In this document: positions 63,256-64,000 of the stretch, piece by piece
Layout: each line of letters begins with the position of its first letter
Position numbering within the stretch: position 1 is the first letter of the stretch
Program-made: the position numbers and the translations under genes
The notes under the pieces: generated by a model
What the model saw: only the letters and a program-made list of their open reading frames with translations
Told to the model about the DNA's origin: nothing
The model's database searches: none
Source of the DNA: Diabrotica undecimpunctata
Taxonomy: Eukaryota > Arthropoda > Insecta > Coleoptera > Chrysomelidae
DNA: 64,000 bases
Assembly (NCBI RefSeq): GCF_040954645.1
Contig: NC_092811.1
Coordinates: forward strand, 123,029,411 to 123,093,410
Reading direction: 5' to 3'

Positions 63256-64000
63256 TACGAACCCCTTCCCGCGTCAGTTGGCCCACCTATGGAAGTTTAT
63301 GGCGATTATCATAAACAAATCATAATCTAAATACTTCTAGAAGTTCCAGTATTAATTATTATGCCATTTTTATTAATATTTATTAAAAATATTACCGTTA
63401 TGATTTTTTATTTTCAACAATACGAAAATAATTATAGCTAAATCGTAGTTTTTTCCACTAACACGTCACTTGCATGTCTAATTTCACTAACACCAATCAC
63501 TTGCATGTCCTTAGCACTAAGAAAACGAATCACAGCAGGTTTTGCATAGCAGACGGCATCCTTAATTGGCTCGAGCTAACGTTCGTCCGAAAATTGGGAA
63601 CAATCTATATCTGCACAGTAAATAAGTTTGCAAAATTGCAATTACAAGAGAACAGAAGGAAATAAGGAAGTTTGTGACTATTAAAAAAAAACGAGTATCA
63701 TTTTATATACAGATTTTTTTACAGCTGTCAAATTTTATTAAAAACAGTAAAACTACCAACCTAATGAATTATAAAATCATGTTTTACATTTTGGGAGTAT
63801 TTCACAGGTTTTGGCCTAAAATCATCGATTATTACGTAGCTGCAACTGTACAAATTGTGCAATAATCGATTTGGAGAAACGATCTTTGTACTCTAATTTT
63901 CTATATTTATTAGTTTGATGTAAAATAAAAGTTAAAATTTAATATAAAATGTTCGCGTCTATTTCGAAATTAGAAATGCATTTAAATTCGAACTTTTCTG
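63256..64000. other. No gene recognised
   Basis: AT-rich to the window edge. Contains two near copies of CACTTGCATGTC (about 63468 and 63499). Short frames at 63474 and 63674 show no domain. Confidence 0.45.

Noticed and set aside
63474..63865. Two short + strand frames near the right edge
   Set aside because: No domain and composition typical of AT-rich non-coding DNA.

Overview
The window looks like AT-rich insect nuclear DNA, probably from a beetle or another insect with a large, transposon-swollen genome. I see no rRNA, tRNA, CRISPR, operon or bacterial feature. Two kinds of ordinary host gene stand out against a mosaic of transposons. (1) Four related C2H2 zinc-finger genes, all on the minus strand: last exons at 4851-6084, 35342-36335 and 44835-45765, and a two-exon 3' end at 54568-54701 plus 58839-59380. 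Each exon begins right after a TTTTAG-type acceptor in the same codon phase, has no initiator ATG before the fingers, and ends with a C2HC finger. They form a tandem paralogue cluster whose 5' exons I could not identify. (2) Two intact paralogous minus-strand last exons of an unrecognised protein with an IKPRC / FWKMSWDEKK / VRVCKNMFLNTL-type signature, at 6725-7232 and 15996-16506.

Almost everything else is mobile DNA. Non-LTR retrotransposons dominate. I sort them by sequence into group A (YADD reverse transcriptase, (GAA)n tail), group B (FADD, (TA)n or (TAG)n tail, one nearly intact copy at 46415-49721), group C (LKDVIHLLYAREIPLG-type), and single fragments that look like Jockey, R1, RTE with a (GAT)n tail, a CR1/Jockey-type endonuclease and a Penelope-like element. 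The clade names are from appearance and were not checked by phylogeny. DNA transposons include a mariner relic (2293-4546), two IS630/Tc1-like transposons with an unusually long D-to-E spacing that I count as 82 residues in the better copy (7803-10046; relic 37440-38642), a Tc1-like element (11000-14992), two further Tc1/mariner-superfamily elements (28200-30501; 32208-35310), two piggyBac relics (18335-19540; 52340-54130), hAT fragments, a pogo-like relic (55258-56680), a MADF-encoding Harbinger-like fragment (60207-60908) and several foldback elements.

The layout is strongly nested, and several insertions can be ordered in time from target-site duplications. At 10678-15540 a group-A LINE was split by a Tc1-like transposon at a TA, and that transposon was itself hit by two LINEs, each with its own duplication. 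A group-B LINE sits in another LINE with a 12-bp duplication (46403-46414 and 49722-49733). The 4.1-kb intron of the fourth zinc-finger gene holds a pogo relic with two LINEs in or against it.

I found no clear new enzymatic or defence system. The most unusual structures are an 863-bp foldback with about 325-bp arms (19581-20443), a Tc1/mariner-like element whose ends were rebuilt into 545-bp inverted repeats containing its own coding sequence (28200-30501), a double foldback whose two strands can encode the same peptide (62096-62522), and the DD82E-like transposon. The zinc-finger cluster is the most biologically meaningful host locus.
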